Shown: positions 40,791 to 50,406 of the stretch, piece by piece | Position numbering within the stretch: the stretch's first letter is position 1 | How the letters are laid out: each line of letters opens with the position of its first letter | Assembly (NCBI GenBank): GCA_018401675.1 | Contig: JAGYKM010000003.1 | Span: 1 to 64,000, forward strand | Length of the DNA: 64,000 nucleotides | Direction: 5' to 3' | Source: Alphaproteobacteria bacterium | GTDB lineage: Bacteria; Pseudomonadota; Alphaproteobacteria; 16-39-46 | Translations under genes and position numbers: made by a program | Notes under the pieces: generated by a model | What the model was told of the DNA's origin: nothing | Databases searched by the model: none | Seen by the model: only the letters and a program-made list of their open reading frames with translations

Positions 40791-42065
40791 TTGCGGCTGG
40801 GGCTACTCTTACGATTTGTCTATCGGAGGATAAGCTGTAAAGTACGCGCCTCACCGATGAATAACTTGCCTAAAATGATCTTCTCCATGAAATTCTTTGG
40901 CACAAATCATATAAAACTTATCAACGGCATCGAGTGCTTAAAGGCTCGTCCTATTAAGGAGTTCGTAAATAAGTCTTTTAAGGAAAAGAAATTGAAAATC
41001 CTACATGCTCCAGTAAACGTGTGCAATCAACCATGGCATATCTCAAGAATTGAGAGGCAAAAAGGGCACACAAGTGATATTATCGTCAACTATCAGCCAA
41101 GCTATGGCTTGGAGGCTGATATTGTCGTTAGTCAATATCAGCAATATGGACCTAGGGATATTATACAGAGATTATACCATGTGATCAGAAGCTTAGTGAA
41201 GTATGATGTTTTTCATTTTTACTTTGGGAAAACATTATTTGTCTGGGATGATTATTTTGGGCCACGAAATTGGCTTTGGTATTGGGATTTAAGATTAGCA
41301 AAACTGCTGGGTAAGAAAATAATTATGACTCTCCAAGGATGCGACGTTAGAACTGCGGCTGAGACAGAAATAAAATACAAGCACTCAGCATGCCACGAAG
41401 ATAGATGCCCACAATATACAAATTGCATAACTCAAAACGATGGCCAACGAAGGTGGCTTAGGGAGAAGATCTTTCCAAAAATTGATCATTTCTTTTTTTT
41501 AAATCCTGATTTAGGGCGATATCTAGATCCAACCAAGTCGTCGTTTTTACCTTACGCATCCGTTCCTATCAGTCAAATTAAAATACGTGAGCCTAAAATT
41601 ACGGGTAAAATTAAGATCCTACACGCTCCCTCAGTTCCTACGCTAAAGGGAACACCTCAGATCATTGAGGTCCTAGAACAGCTCTCAGCACGATATGACA
41701 TCGAGCTTATTTTGGTCCAAAATACCCCCTATGCAGATGCCATAAAATTATATGAAGATGCTGATTTAGTAATTGATCAGATTAACATTGGATGGTATGG
41801 AGCATTTTCTGTGGAAGTAATGGCTATGGGTAAACCTGTTGCCTGTTTTTTGAGGGAAGAGGATTATAAATTTCTTCCTCAAGAATTTGCTAAAACTCTT
41901 CCTCTATATAACCTAAATCCGAATAAGCTTTTAGAATCTGTAGAATCCATTATTCAGGATCGGAAAAACTGGATTAAACGAGGAAAAAGATCGCGTGAGT
42001 TTGTTGAGAAATGGCATGAACCTCTAAAACTACAAGAAATAATTTTTGAAAAATATTCGAAATAA
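40791..42065 (+). CDS. Glycosyltransferase, GT-B fold
   Basis: A protein of up to 424 residues. The start is uncertain: TTG at 40791, or ATG at 40857 for 402 residues. Typical GT-B features are a C-terminal lobe with KIKILHAPSVPTLKGTP, the acceptor/donor segment IGWYGAFSVEVMAMGKPVACF, and a closing RSREFVEKWHEP. An unusual Cys cluster (CHEDRCPQYTNC, near 200) may bind metal. The sugar and linkage are not known. It lies after a 120-base gap from the methyltransferase gene. Confidence 0.8.
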   Translation: MRLGLLLRFVYRRISCKVRASPMNNLPKMIFSMKFFGTNHIKLINGIECLKARPIKEFVNKSFKEKKLKILHAPVNVCNQPWHISRIERQKGHTSDIIVNYQPSYGLEADIVVSQYQQYGPRDIIQRLYHVIRSLVKYDVFHFYFGKTLFVWDDYFGPRNWLWYWDLRLAKLLGKKIIMTLQGCDVRTAAETEIKYKHSACHEDRCPQYTNCITQNDGQRRWLREKIFPKIDHFFFLNPDLGRYLDPTKSSFLPYASVPISQIKIREPKITGKIKILHAPSVPTLKGTPQIIEVLEQLSARYDIELILVQNTPYADAIKLYEDADLVIDQINIGWYGAFSVEVMAMGKPVACFLREEDYKFLPQEFAKTLPLYNLNPNKLLESVESIIQDRKNWIKRGKRSREFVEKWHEPLKLQEIIFEKYSK

Positions 42066-42773
42066 ACTCTTATTACTGATAATAATCACCTCATCAGAAA
42101 TATTCCGTATTGAATATACGTTATTCTTTTATATAGATAAGATAATGTATTCGGTTTTATTTTATATTGAAAGCATTAGAATTTTATTTGTTTGGACTCT
42201 TCATGCCTATTGAAAAAATATGTTTCTGATTTATTTATGACTCGGGCAGCAACAGAAGGAGTGCTTATATCCTTGTAGCAGAGGCTTGGCGTTGCCGTAT
42301 TATATCCAGCACCCATCGTATCTACTTTAATAATCAACCTTAGATTAGGGGGTTCTAATCCTGGAGACGACTTTGATGAGTATGTATTTGAGTATGTTTT
42401 GAAAAGTATAGTTACTCAATGCAAATGAGAACGTATACTAAGGAAGGATTCCATACTTGATTTATCAATGAAAAATTGTATAGAGGTAGCTGTAGCTAGA
42501 ACCTGCGAGCAGAAAATGTTTATTACAAGGGACTTTGACGGGACAATAGATAGAGTTAGTAGCTCCCTAAGAGCGCTATGGGGGGAGAAGCTACTCAATG
42601 ACTCTATCCCGAGACGCAGACAGCGCCATAGCTACAAAGAAAATGGGAAAGTATCTTGGAGTTAACTGGCTCTGTTAAAAATGGTCATTTACACTTGTTT
42701 GGGAAAGCGCCTAATAGTTTAGCCCCTTTTGAATGAAGAATGACTTTCTCCCGTTCTTCGGAAGTTTGTATTT
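42066..42773. other. Intergenic region with possible decayed coding sequence
   Basis: About 700 AT-rich bases in the middle of the polysaccharide locus. One frame from ATG 42237 stays open to 42428 except for a TAG at 42276. A 65-codon ORF follows at 42468-42665. Neither resembles a family I know. They could be remnants of a lost gene. Confidence 0.35.
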
Positions 42774-44090
42774 ATGAATCATGAAATATGTAGGAAGTTG
42801 ATGATAATTACCCATTTATTTTCGCAATTCTTTATTTTTATTGCCCATTTAATTATGGCATTTCTCTTTACGATTTGTTCGCTTTTCTTTCGTTTCCGGA
42901 AAAAAGAGAAAATAATATTCGGGACAACCCCAATCATTTCTTATTCGTATTGGTCGAGAGCATTGAGGCAAAAAGGTTATCCTACGTCTACATTTATGAA
43001 GGCATACTATAATATTAACTCGAAAGAAGATTTTGATCTGTTTTTTGTTGAAATAACTCCAAAATTCCTTAGGAGGTATAAATTTGCTATTAATGCATGT
43101 GGGTTAATATTCTTACTACGAAATGCAAGAATATTTGTGACAACGTATGATCCCGTATTTTTCAAAAACTTTCTAGGCCGTTTTGAAATAATTCTTTTCA
43201 AGATTGCAAAAAGTAAGGTTGTTATAATCCCTTACGGTTCAGATGCTTATATGTATAGTTTGGTTAAAGACCTATCTGTGCGGCATGCTCTTTTGCTCTC
43301 CTATCCAAACAATAGTTACGCTGAATGGAATATATTCAAAAAAATTCTTTTTAGTAATAAGTATGCGGATATAGTGGCTTGTGGTTTTCAAAATGATGGA
43401 ATTGGACGGTGGGATTTGCTAGTTCATCAAATATGTCAAATCGATACTAAAAGTTGGTCGAAGAAAGAATATTATAGTAACGCTAATGGAATAAATGGAC
43501 CCGTCAGGATAGTACATACACCTAATCACAGAGGCTTCAAGGGTAGTGAGTTCGTCGAGGAAGCTATAAAAGATCTGAAAACTGAAGGACTCAAAATAGA
43601 ATACATAGAGTTATCTGGCGTCTCAAATCTGAAAGTTAAGGAAGTTATCCACCAAAGCGATATCCTAGTGGACCAACTTATTTGTACTGCATACGCTCTT
43701 AGTGGCATAGAAGGAATGGCTGTGGGTTTACCAGTTGTATCCAATTTAGACTGCTCCTTATCCACAGATATTTTTAGACGCTATAGTTTTTTAAATGAAT
43801 GTCCTATTGTTTCTTCTACACCTGAGACTATTAAGTCAAATTTAAGAGCTCTTATTACTCATCCTAATTTGAGAAAAGAACTAGGGTTATGTAGTAGAAA
43901 ATATGTTGAAAAATACCACTCTTATAAAACTACACAGTATATATTTGGATCGATTTTCGATAAGATTCTACATTTAAAAGATGTTGATTTAATGAACCTT
44001 TTTCACCCTATAACTTCTAGTTATAATAAGAAAACACCCATCATCCAGCATCCACTAAAGAATAATCAACTTCCAGAAAAATACTTTTAG
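42774..44090 (+). CDS. Glycosyltransferase, GT-B fold, N-terminal membrane helix
   Basis: 438 residues. A hydrophobic segment at about 12-42 probably anchors it to the membrane. A GT-B type C-lobe follows, with IVHTPNHRGFKGSE, then ILVDQLICTAYALSGIEGMAVGLPVV. The last ~40 residues are not conserved in the family. It starts MNHEICRKLM; ATG 42774 is the first after the preceding gap. The donor sugar is unknown. The following epimerase gene starts 9 bases later. Confidence 0.8.
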   Translation: MNHEICRKLMIITHLFSQFFIFIAHLIMAFLFTICSLFFRFRKKEKIIFGTTPIISYSYWSRALRQKGYPTSTFMKAYYNINSKEDFDLFFVEITPKFLRRYKFAINACGLIFLLRNARIFVTTYDPVFFKNFLGRFEIILFKIAKSKVVIIPYGSDAYMYSLVKDLSVRHALLLSYPNNSYAEWNIFKKILFSNKYADIVACGFQNDGIGRWDLLVHQICQIDTKSWSKKEYYSNANGINGPVRIVHTPNHRGFKGSEFVEEAIKDLKTEGLKIEYIELSGVSNLKVKEVIHQSDILVDQLICTAYALSGIEGMAVGLPVVSNLDCSLSTDIFRRYSFLNECPIVSSTPETIKSNLRALITHPNLRKELGLCSRKYVEKYHSYKTTQYIFGSIFDKILHLKDVDLMNLFHPITSSYNKKTPIIQHPLKNNQLPEKYF

Positions 44091-44099
44091 GATTATCAT

Positions 44100-44936
44100 A
44101 TGAGAAAATATGCTATTATAGGTGCAAGCGGACTAATTGGATCCCATCTAACAAAAAAACTTGTAAATTCAGCTCAAGTATATGCCTTTTCAAGATCAGC
44201 AATTGAGGCGGATCATCCCAATCTCACATGGGTGAAGAGCGATCTTCAGGATGAATCGTTTGTTAACTTTATTCCGAAGGATGTAAATTCTATTATATAT
44301 CTGGCTCAATCAGAATATTTTCGGGATTTTCCCGACAAAGCATTAGAAGTTTTTAAAGTTAATGTTCAGTGTTATCTAGAAACTTTAAATTATGCAGTTA
44401 AACATAAGATTAAACATGTAATTTATGCCTCAAGTGGTGGTGTTTATGGACAGCATAATAGACATTTTAGTGAAGAAGATGAAATAACTCTCCCCGGAGA
44501 TCTTGGGTTTTATCTTGGATCGAAAATATGCGCTGAAATTATTTCAAGTACCTTTAGTCATATCCTAGATGCACAAATTCTTCGCTTTTTCTTTGTTTAT
44601 GGTGTGGGTCAAAAAGAAAGTATGCTTTTCCCAAGGCTGATCAAAAATATTAAGGAGGGTACTCCTATTTCTCTAGATGGAGTAGATGGAATTAGGGTCA
44701 ATCCTCTATATGTGAGTGATGCAGTATCAGCTATTGAGGCCCTTTTGAAAACAAAAAATTCTCAAACTTACAATGCTGGAGGTGATGGGGAGTACAATCT
44801 CCGTACAATTTGTAACATGATTGGCGATATTTTGAGGAAAAAACCTATCTTTATAACCAAAGATCTTCCTGAAAAAAAAATATGTGGAGATACTCAAAAA
44901 CTTCAAGGTATTGGATGGTCTTCAAAGTTTCTTTAA
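44100..44936 (+). CDS. NAD-dependent sugar epimerase/dehydratase (SDR), C-terminus damaged
   Basis: A 278-residue extended SDR enzyme. It has a glycine motif YAIIGASGLIGSHL at the start, VIYASSGGVYGQ, the catalytic YLGSK and VNPLYVSDAV. The protein stops early at IGWSSKFL. Sequence just after the stop reads KVSLNEG then LQKLLKDTE in other frames, the normal end of this family. So two further single-base frameshifts seem to have clipped the last ~15 residues, while the core is whole. It probably acts on an NDP-sugar. Confidence 0.8.
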   Translation: MRKYAIIGASGLIGSHLTKKLVNSAQVYAFSRSAIEADHPNLTWVKSDLQDESFVNFIPKDVNSIIYLAQSEYFRDFPDKALEVFKVNVQCYLETLNYAVKHKIKHVIYASSGGVYGQHNRHFSEEDEITLPGDLGFYLGSKICAEIISSTFSHILDAQILRFFFVYGVGQKESMLFPRLIKNIKEGTPISLDGVDGIRVNPLYVSDAVSAIEALLKTKNSQTYNAGGDGEYNLRTICNMIGDILRKKPIFITKDLPEKKICGDTQKLQGIGWSSKFL

Positions 44937-44974
44937 ACGAGGGCTGCAAAAATTGCTCAAAGATACAGAATAGA

Positions 44975-46695
44975 ATGTGCAGTATATTTTTTTCTCTATT
45001 GGATTCGAAAATCTACCTGATTCAGTAATCGATAGTGTGATACATCGTGGGCCAGATGGACGTGGATGGAACGAGTTTTCGTCTCCAAAAGGACCCGTGC
45101 TTATGGCCCACAGAAGGCTCTCTATCATTGACTTGAGCCAAGATGGTCATCAACCCATGTCTACAAACGAGAGGCGCTACTGGATTACTTATAATGGAGA
45201 GATCTATAATTACTTAGAAATCAAGAAAGAGCTTGAAGATCTAGGCCGCGATTTTAGTACTAAAACAGATACTGAGATACTGCTATATAGCTATTGTGAG
45301 TGGGGGACACGCTGTCTTGACAAACTGAATGGAATGTTTTCTTTTGTTATTTGGGATGACAAAGAGAAAAAATATTTTGCAGCGAGAGATAGATTTGGCA
45401 TCAAACCTCTATACTACTATATGAGAGGCAACAAACTTGCTTTTGCCTCTGAGATTAAGCAATTCAAAGAAATCCCGGATTGGACGGCACTTTTAAACCA
45501 AGAGGTAGCTGTAGAATATCTTGATACTGGCCTGTGTGATCACATGCATGAAACCTTATATAAAAATGTCTTTCAGATCCTCCCTGGTCACTTTATGGAA
45601 GGGGATTTAGCTACTGGGCATCAAGAGTTGCAATGCTGGTATAAAATAGAGGAGCGAATTACACCACTTCATAATATTACTGATGATGAAGCTATAAGTG
45701 GATTTACCGAACTCTTTGAAGATTCAATTCGATTGCGCCTTCGATCAGATGTTCCGGTCGGTTTGTGTTTGTCAGGCGGAGTAGATAGTTCTTCCATTGC
45801 CTCTTTAGTTCGATCGATTAGCAAAAGTGATCGGGAAATTCATTCATTTAGCTCTGTTTTCCCTTCCCATGAAGTGGATGAATCCATATATATTGATGAA
45901 TTGGTTTCAAGTAAAAATCTTGTTTCTCATAAAAACTATCCCACCCTCGAAGGTTTTCTAAAAGAGTTGGACGTGATTCTTTATCACCAGGATTTACCAT
46001 TTTTGGGAACAAGTATATTCGCACAATGGAAAACTTTTCAAAGCGCCAAGAAACAAGGCGTTGTTGTTTTATTAGATGGACAGGGAGCAGATGAGTCTTT
46101 ACTGGGTTATCCAGGTATGTTGAACGGTCTCCTTTTTGACTATGCTCGAAAGCTTGATATGGCCTCTCTATGGCAATTTATAAAATGGCAAGCCCATACT
46201 AATAACCAATTCGCCCTACAGACACTTTTATTGGCTTTACAGGAACGCTACAATCCTTTGTATACTGCTTTGCTTAGCCTAAAGAACTTCAGGAAGTTTT
46301 CTCCAAAAGCTTCTATTCAAAATATTACGGAAGTTTGCTTACATCATATTTCAAATGACTTGCAGACACTTCTTCGTTATGAAGACAGAAACAGTATGGC
46401 TGCATCTAGAGAGTCTCGTCTTCCCTTCCTTGATTGCAGATTGGTGGAATATGTCTTGTCTTTACCCATTAAGACAAGGTTCAGAAACTCAACAACAAAA
46501 TGGGTTTTGAGAGAATCTATGCGTGGCACAAATCTTGAGAGCATCCTAAATAGAAAAGACAAGATCGGATTTGCTACTCCCGAACAAAAATGGTTGGAGG
46601 CTTTGAGATCAAAACCTTTTTCAGGATATGTGACTAGCAAACAAAATTTTCAAGAATTTATTTATGCTAGATGGTTACAGAATGAATTTTCTTAA
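44975..46695 (+). pseudogene. Asparagine synthase-like amidotransferase (AsnB family), copy 2, start frameshifted
   Basis: The frame from 44977 has a complete AsnB body: HRGPDGRG, YNGEIYNY, LSGGVDSSS (about 266) and a normal C-terminus. The catalytic Cys2 must follow the start Met. At 44975 an ATG opens MCSIFF in another frame. Adding one T to the T-run at 44987-44993 would join it as MCSIFFFSIGFENLP. As written, an ORF beginning at 44977 would lack the Cys nucleophile and could not use glutamine. The copy-1 gene in the same locus is intact. Confidence 0.75.
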
Positions 46696-47971
46696 AACTA
46701 TTATTCGATTATGCAAATTGCCATTAAAATTTATTTATTGGATTTTATCAAACGCAATTTTTTCTATTAGCTTATGTTATTTGCGTCTCCCCATAAAAAA
46801 AATAAATCGAAATTTTAGAACGCGTAATAAGAAAGTTTTGTGCGTTTCACATGTAGCAATATCTTTTGACGGGCGTATAAAAAAATGCGCGAATCAATTG
46901 ATTGATCTAGGAATGGAAGTTGTCCTCGCAAAGCCTTTAGATACACAAGAAAGTAAGAAGTTTGAGTATTCAGGTTTAGACAAGAGAGTTCGAGTGGTCG
47001 GTGTAGGCCTAAGTGGTGTTTACTCACATTTTCCATGCCTTTTTGATTTAAGTATGCTGACGTATATGATTTTTTCAGATGCTGACTACTTGCACTGTCA
47101 TGACATTAATACTGCTTTCATGGGGCTCGTGGCTTCAAAATTAACGGGAAAGATATTAGTTAGTGATCTTCATGAATGGAAATCAGAAACGGTCCAAACC
47201 AGTAAGAGCAGCATTAGCTGCTTCCAAAAGAAAATTTTTAAAATATGTGAAAAATTCGTTTTAACGCATAGCGATTTTGTTATTACCGTGAATGAAGTTC
47301 TTGCGCAAAAATTAAAACTAGCTTCTAGTTCTGACCGCAAAATTTATATAATAAAAAATATGCCCATTCCCGGTAATCTATACCCCTACGATCTCAAGAA
47401 AATGCTTGGTCTTCCAAAAACAGCATTCGTGGCCTATTATGTCGGCCAGCTTGCTCCTTATAGAAATCTCGATAAAATTATACTATCGATTGCCAAATGT
47501 CCTGAAGTGAATTTAGTCTTTCAAGGAACGATCAGTGATAGCTATCGATCTGAATTAATAAACCTTAGTGAGTGCCTGGGTGTTAAAAACAGGTTTTTCT
47601 TCCTTCCTCCAGTAGTTCACGATTTTATTCCTTCTGCATGCCAAGGCGCTGATGTGGGGATTTTTGCGTGTCACAAGGAATCCAAAAGCATGAATTATTC
47701 TTTGCCTAATAAATTATTTGAATATGTTATGGGCGAACTACCTATTATCGCAGAGGATGTTCCTATAGTGAGTGGCTATATTGAAAAGTACAATCTAGGG
47801 GTTCTCGTAACTTCTGAGAAACCTGAAACGATCCAGAAGGCTTTGAATTTCTTTTTAGATGAGAAAGAGCGTGCAAAAAAGAAGAAGTCAGTCCTCTTTT
47901 TCAAAGAGAAATTGACCAAGAACAAAGACAATAAGCTAGTCTATGAAAGCATATACGATTGCTACACATGA
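46682..47971 (+). CDS. Glycosyltransferase, GT4-like
   Basis: 429 residues. A basic and hydrophobic N-terminus (MNFLKTIIRLCKLPLKFIYW) is likely membrane-associated. The N-lobe follows (HVAISFDGRIKKCANQL) and then the C-lobe with AYYVGQLAPYRNLDKII, GADVGIFAC and SLPNKLFEYVMGELPIIA. The last motif is the family EX7E-type donor site. The ATG overlaps the end of the preceding gene by 14 bases. It is the last glycosyltransferase of the locus. Confidence 0.85.
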   Translation: MNFLKTIIRLCKLPLKFIYWILSNAIFSISLCYLRLPIKKINRNFRTRNKKVLCVSHVAISFDGRIKKCANQLIDLGMEVVLAKPLDTQESKKFEYSGLDKRVRVVGVGLSGVYSHFPCLFDLSMLTYMIFSDADYLHCHDINTAFMGLVASKLTGKILVSDLHEWKSETVQTSKSSISCFQKKIFKICEKFVLTHSDFVITVNEVLAQKLKLASSSDRKIYIIKNMPIPGNLYPYDLKKMLGLPKTAFVAYYVGQLAPYRNLDKIILSIAKCPEVNLVFQGTISDSYRSELINLSECLGVKNRFFFLPPVVHDFIPSACQGADVGIFACHKESKSMNYSLPNKLFEYVMGELPIIAEDVPIVSGYIEKYNLGVLVTSEKPETIQKALNFFLDEKERAKKKKSVLFFKEKLTKNKDNKLVYESIYDCYT

Positions 47972-48032
47972 GTTTCCAGACGGGATCATGTATCAAAGGT
48001 TTTGGGAAGACGATGAGATAATAATAAGTTAA
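47943..48032 (+). other. Short ORF at the end of the glycosyltransferase gene
   Basis: A 29-codon frame MKAYTIATHEFPDG to EDDEIIIS overlaps the end of the glycosyltransferase gene. No ribosome-binding site and no recognised family. It may be the remnant start of a lost gene. Confidence 0.2.
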
Positions 48033-48090
48033 ATTTTATATTTTTGAACTAGATTTTCAGGAGAGGGTAAGGGAGCAAGATCTATAGAGC

Positions 48091-48183
48091 TGGCGGAGGG
48101 GATGGGATTCGAACCCACGATACGGTTTTAAGCCGTATAACGGTTTAGCAAACCGCCGCCTTCAGCCTCTCGGCCACCCCTCC
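48091..48183 (-). tRNA. tRNA-Ser (anticodon GCT)
   Basis: The acceptor stem is GGAGGGG/CCCCTCC. The anticodon stem-loop is GGCGGTTTGCTAAACCG with anticodon GCT, followed by a long variable arm (about 20 bases, TATACGGCTTAAAACCGTATC) as in all tRNA-Ser. The T loop is GGTTCGAATCC and the 3' CCA is encoded at 48091-48093. It is transcribed opposite to the polysaccharide genes around it and reads AGC/AGU. Confidence 0.95.
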
Positions 48184-48355
48184 GTTTTCTAGAACTACCA
48201 AGGCGAACTTATCGGCATATCAAGCTTTTTGTCAATTAAGAAAATCTTCTGATTGAATATCTTCTTAAAAAAAACGTATAAAGTAGATATATGAACGCTC
48301 TTTAAATCATAATGAGATTTATCCCCAAACTACTTTCCAAAAGGAGTACTTTTTT

Positions 48356-49114
48356 ATGGCGCGCGAAATTAAAGATCCCAAAAAACGATTTGCTTTTGGT
48401 AAAAACTGGTCCAAATTTTTGTCTCATCTAAATGAGGACCGGATCGAAGAAGCTGAAAAAAGTCTTCTTGAAAAATTGAATATGACTTCCTTAAAGGGAA
48501 AAAGCGTTTTGGACATAGGGTCGGGGAGTGGTTTATTCAGCCTTGCAGCTTATCGACTAGGAGCTCAGGTATCTTCTTTTGACTATGACAAGAGTTCTGT
48601 AGCATGCACTACGTCTTTAAAAGAAACTTATGCTCCAAAGGATTCAAAATGGTTAGTTCAACAAGGCTCAGTACTGGATAAGGCGTTCTTGAAGCAATTC
48701 AGTGAACTGGATGTGGTCTACTCTTGGGGGGTGCTGCATCATACGGGATACATGTATCAAGCCTTGGAAAATATTCTTCCTCTGGTCAAAAAAGGAGGGA
48801 TCCTATTTATCTCTATTTATAACGATCAAGGAGGCGCGTCCCGGAGATGGAAATGGATAAAGAATAAATATAATACGACCAGATCACCACTCATGCGTAA
48901 AGTTCTCACGTGGTATACTTTGTTTCGTCTATGGTTGATTACATTTATTAAAGACTTTCTTTCCTCTGGAAATCCTCTCAAAACTTGGAACCACTATGGG
49001 CTTAACAATAGAGGAATGTCGGCGTATTATGATCTCATTGATTGGGTAGGGGGGCTATCCTTTGAAGTGGCTACTCCAGAAGAAATATTGAATTTTGCAA
49101 AGATGAGGCTTTGA
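48356..49114 (+). CDS. SAM-dependent methyltransferase, C-terminus damaged
   Basis: 252 residues. The SAM motif VLDIGSGSGLFSLAA is near 57, then FDYDKSSV and VYSWGVLHHTG. It has an AAAGGAG site before its ATG. The end is unusual: the frame stops at AKMRL, but the sequence beyond still reads GGGLGCNEFVFTKNK in another frame, like the normal C-terminal strand of this family. One or two single-base changes near 49100-49130 probably cut off about 35 residues. The natural substrate is unknown. It lies past the tRNA-Ser gene, at the edge of the glycan locus. Confidence 0.75.
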   Translation: MAREIKDPKKRFAFGKNWSKFLSHLNEDRIEEAEKSLLEKLNMTSLKGKSVLDIGSGSGLFSLAAYRLGAQVSSFDYDKSSVACTTSLKETYAPKDSKWLVQQGSVLDKAFLKQFSELDVVYSWGVLHHTGYMYQALENILPLVKKGGILFISIYNDQGGASRRWKWIKNKYNTTRSPLMRKVLTWYTLFRLWLITFIKDFLSSGNPLKTWNHYGLNNRGMSAYYDLIDWVGGLSFEVATPEEILNFAKMRL

Positions 49115-49306
49115 CCTGAGAAATTAAAACTTGTGGCGGAGGCCTTGGCTGCAACGAGTTCGTGTTTACAAAAAATAAAGGAGCCAAAGAAAACCTTCTT
49201 TATTCTTAATCTCAGAAAAGTCATTCCTCAGCCCCTTTATGAATAAGTCTTGTTAGTAACTTATGCCTTTAAGCCAGTCTTTAGCCTTATTGCCTACTTT
49301 CGATCT

Positions 49307-50194
49307 TTAACGCTTCTGGACAAGCCTATCTTTAAGACAGCTAGACGTGCCATACATTTCTTTGAGTAGGCTCCTCCATTCCTTTTCTAAGGCTGGATTG
49401 GGGTTATCGTTTATCTTTTCCAAAAGCGTATATATTCGATGCTTAAGATAAGCGTCCATGGCCAAATCTAACCATTGAACCCGTTCTGGGGTTAAAAAGT
49501 GATTGGCACCTTGTTTACCTTCTTTAAACCCTTTTTTCCAAAGAACATGCTTCAAATTTGCGTGTTTCTCTCCGTAGAGCCCATTGATTAAATCAAGCAC
49601 TTGCTTTGCAAGATTCATTCCTTCGTGGCTCCTCGGATCCGTCACAAGCGATTCTTGTATCTGATTTACTAACGCTTTCCATTTATGATCAAATGTTTCT
49701 TTTGTTTCCGGGGTGGATTTGGCATGAAGCTCTGCTTCAAACGTCGCATACTGGTGGAGCTCATCGGTATTAAGAACCTTTCGAACCCATGCGTTATCTA
49801 TATTTTGTGTCATTGTGTAAACCTCAATAAGTTTAATAAGAGTTTCCCAAGAGGGGGCAGTGGATTTCAAAGAGTCGGTTACTATCGTTTTCAAAGCTTT
49901 ACTTGCTTCAAGTAGACTTCGGGATTTGTCTTCCAGAATGTCAGCTTGATGCAAAAAATCCTCAAAAAAACTATTTGGCACAGTGAGTAAGTTCTTGATC
50001 TGCTTTAAGGAAAATCCAAAAAACTTCAACGCAATAATATTCTGTAGTTTAAGAACATCTTTTTGAATATAAAGACGATATCCATTGCTTTGCCTAAAAG
50101 AAGGTTTGAGCAAATCAATCCGATCATAGTAGTGGAGGGTTTGAACGGATACTTTGGTCAGGCTACTTAGCTCTTTGACGTGCCATTTACTCAT
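49307..50194 (-). CDS. MerR-family regulator with TipAS effector domain
   Basis: 295 residues. The N-terminal MerR DNA-binding head is clear (VKELSSLTKVSVQTLHYYDRIDLLKPSF). A dimerisation helix follows, and then a C-terminal TipAS-like helical domain (from about 165) with VNQIQESL and later LTPERVQWLDLAMDAYLKHR. TipAS domains sense hydrophobic or thiopeptide-type compounds. It is divergent from the threonine aldolase gene. An inverted repeat lies in its own promoter region. Confidence 0.9.
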   Translation of the reverse strand: MSKWHVKELSSLTKVSVQTLHYYDRIDLLKPSFRQSNGYRLYIQKDVLKLQNIIALKFFGFSLKQIKNLLTVPNSFFEDFLHQADILEDKSRSLLEASKALKTIVTDSLKSTAPSWETLIKLIEVYTMTQNIDNAWVRKVLNTDELHQYATFEAELHAKSTPETKETFDHKWKALVNQIQESLVTDPRSHEGMNLAKQVLDLINGLYGEKHANLKHVLWKKGFKEGKQGANHFLTPERVQWLDLAMDAYLKHRIYTLLEKINDNPNPALEKEWRSLLKEMYGTSSCLKDRLVQKR

Positions 50195-50216
50195 AATGTC
50201 TCTCCTAATAACTCTC

Positions 50217-50256
50217 CTTAACTAGGTTTTAAGGTCTCTAGTTAGTATAGGGTCAA
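50217..50256 (-). promoter_or_regulatory. Candidate promoter and MerR operator dyad
   Basis: Upstream of the MerR-type gene, TTGACC (minus strand, 50256-50251) is followed by a dyad CTAACTAG ... CTAGTTAAG (50245-50238 and 50225-50217). The spacer towards a weak -10 (TTAAAA or TAAAAC near 50230) is 18-19 bases, as MerR-regulated promoters have. It may serve autoregulation. Confidence 0.4.
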
Positions 50257-50406
50257 GCATTTTTTTTTACGATCCCGTTCTTCCTAGTATATGATAGCGA
50301 CAAGGACGGTGCATGCGGTCCGCTGAATGAGATAACCTCCTGTTTGAATGACGAAGTTTCTCCCGAATAATCTCCTTAATTCACCTTTGACAAAAGAATC
50401 TCTTTG

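Noticed and set aside
42468-42665. 65-codon ORF in the glycan-locus gap as an IS fragment
   Set aside because: No transposase motif or terminal inverted repeat could be seen.
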